Source: Ectocarpus siliculosus
Lineage: Eukaryota > Sar > Phaeophyceae > Ectocarpales > Ectocarpaceae
NCBI GenBank assembly: GCA_000310025.1
Contig: FN649737.1
Location: forward strand, 1,549,783-1,580,449
Reading direction: 5' to 3'
Length of the DNA: 30,667 bases
Shown here: in pieces, positions 30,469 to 30,667 of the stretch
Numbering within the stretch: the stretch's first letter is position 1
Layout: each line of letters opens with the position of its first letter
Position numbers and translations under genes: made by a program
Notes under the pieces: generated by a model
Databases searched by the model: none
What the model saw: only the letters and a program-made list of their open reading frames with translations
Told to the model about the DNA's origin: nothing

Positions 30469-30667
30469 ATCCAGGCGCGCGATCGACTACGCCCACGATG
30501 AAGAGGAAAAGAAGTGTTCCCGCAACGCCGCCCTGACGCTCGCCCGCCGCCTGCCGCCGGTCCGCTGCTTATACGACTCCAACCGCGACCAGATGCCGAC
30601 ACGGGCCTCACACGCGGAGCGGCAGGGCAGCGGCTGGGCAAGCAGGGCGAGGTCGGGCGGCGACACC
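30469..30667 (+). CDS. possible partial exon running off the right edge
   Basis: After CTAACTGCAG the sequence turns GC-rich and one frame stays open for 66 codons to the window end, with G or C in most third positions: RRAIDYAHDEEEKKCSRNAA, then TLARRLPPVRCLYDSNRDQM. This contrasts with the AT-rich, stop-rich sequence on its left. An antisense frame (30459-30641) is open too, as expected in GC-rich DNA. No domain is recognised. Confidence 0.35.

Overview
This is a piece of a nuclear genome from a eukaryote. It is gene-poor, repeat-rich, scarred by transposons and has one 100-N assembly gap. No bacterial operon structure, ribosomal gene or complete tRNA is visible. The long GT-AG introns and a non-LTR retrotransposon of a type common in protist and algal genomes suggest a stramenopile, and a brown-alga-like genome is my best guess. 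I hold that weakly, because no marker gene proves it.

The core of the window is one gene family in three copies, each on a 4-6 kb duplicated segment: copy 1 at about 5895-10110 (+), copy 2 at about 12150-18310 (-) and copy 3 at about 20200-25425 (-). The main exon encodes an extracellular beta-propeller of SBBP/PQQ-like repeats (pattern V-K-L-D-G-x-x-G-x-x-x-W), a Ser/Thr/Pro stalk of variable length and one C-terminal membrane helix. Directly after the helix all three copies carry GTGAGT, which I read as a splice donor. Short blocks further downstream are flanked by splice signals in one or more copies and would give a Pro-rich cytoplasmic tail with PPxY motifs. This makes the product look like a single-pass surface receptor or adhesin with a WW-domain-binding tail. 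Copy 1 is the best preserved. Copy 3 has an intact ectodomain and the longest stalk but a damaged tail. Copy 2 is a pseudogene with a nonsense codon and a retroposon inserted in its transmembrane codons.

Left part (1-5900): an element with terminal inverted repeats (509-1876), a MITE with the same ends (2185-2401), and a 5'-truncated, mutated LINE (about 3692-5437) whose reading frame ends a few bases before a poly-C tail. The insertion in copy 2 of the receptor gene ends in a LINE-like tail and poly-C as well, so both probably came from the same retrotransposition machinery. The sequence beside the gap (15817-16243 and 16344-16371) appears to be a poor-quality second reading of sequence already present on the other side of a 21-C run. 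The gap is therefore probably artificial.

Right part (25400-30667): a decayed third MITE copy, small tandem and inverted repeats, a tRNA-like remnant (28196-28256), then a 1.8 kb minisatellite (28457-30219) with a very regular 251-bp higher-order period built from hairpin-forming cores. The last 200 bases are GC-rich and may be the first part of an exon that runs off the window.
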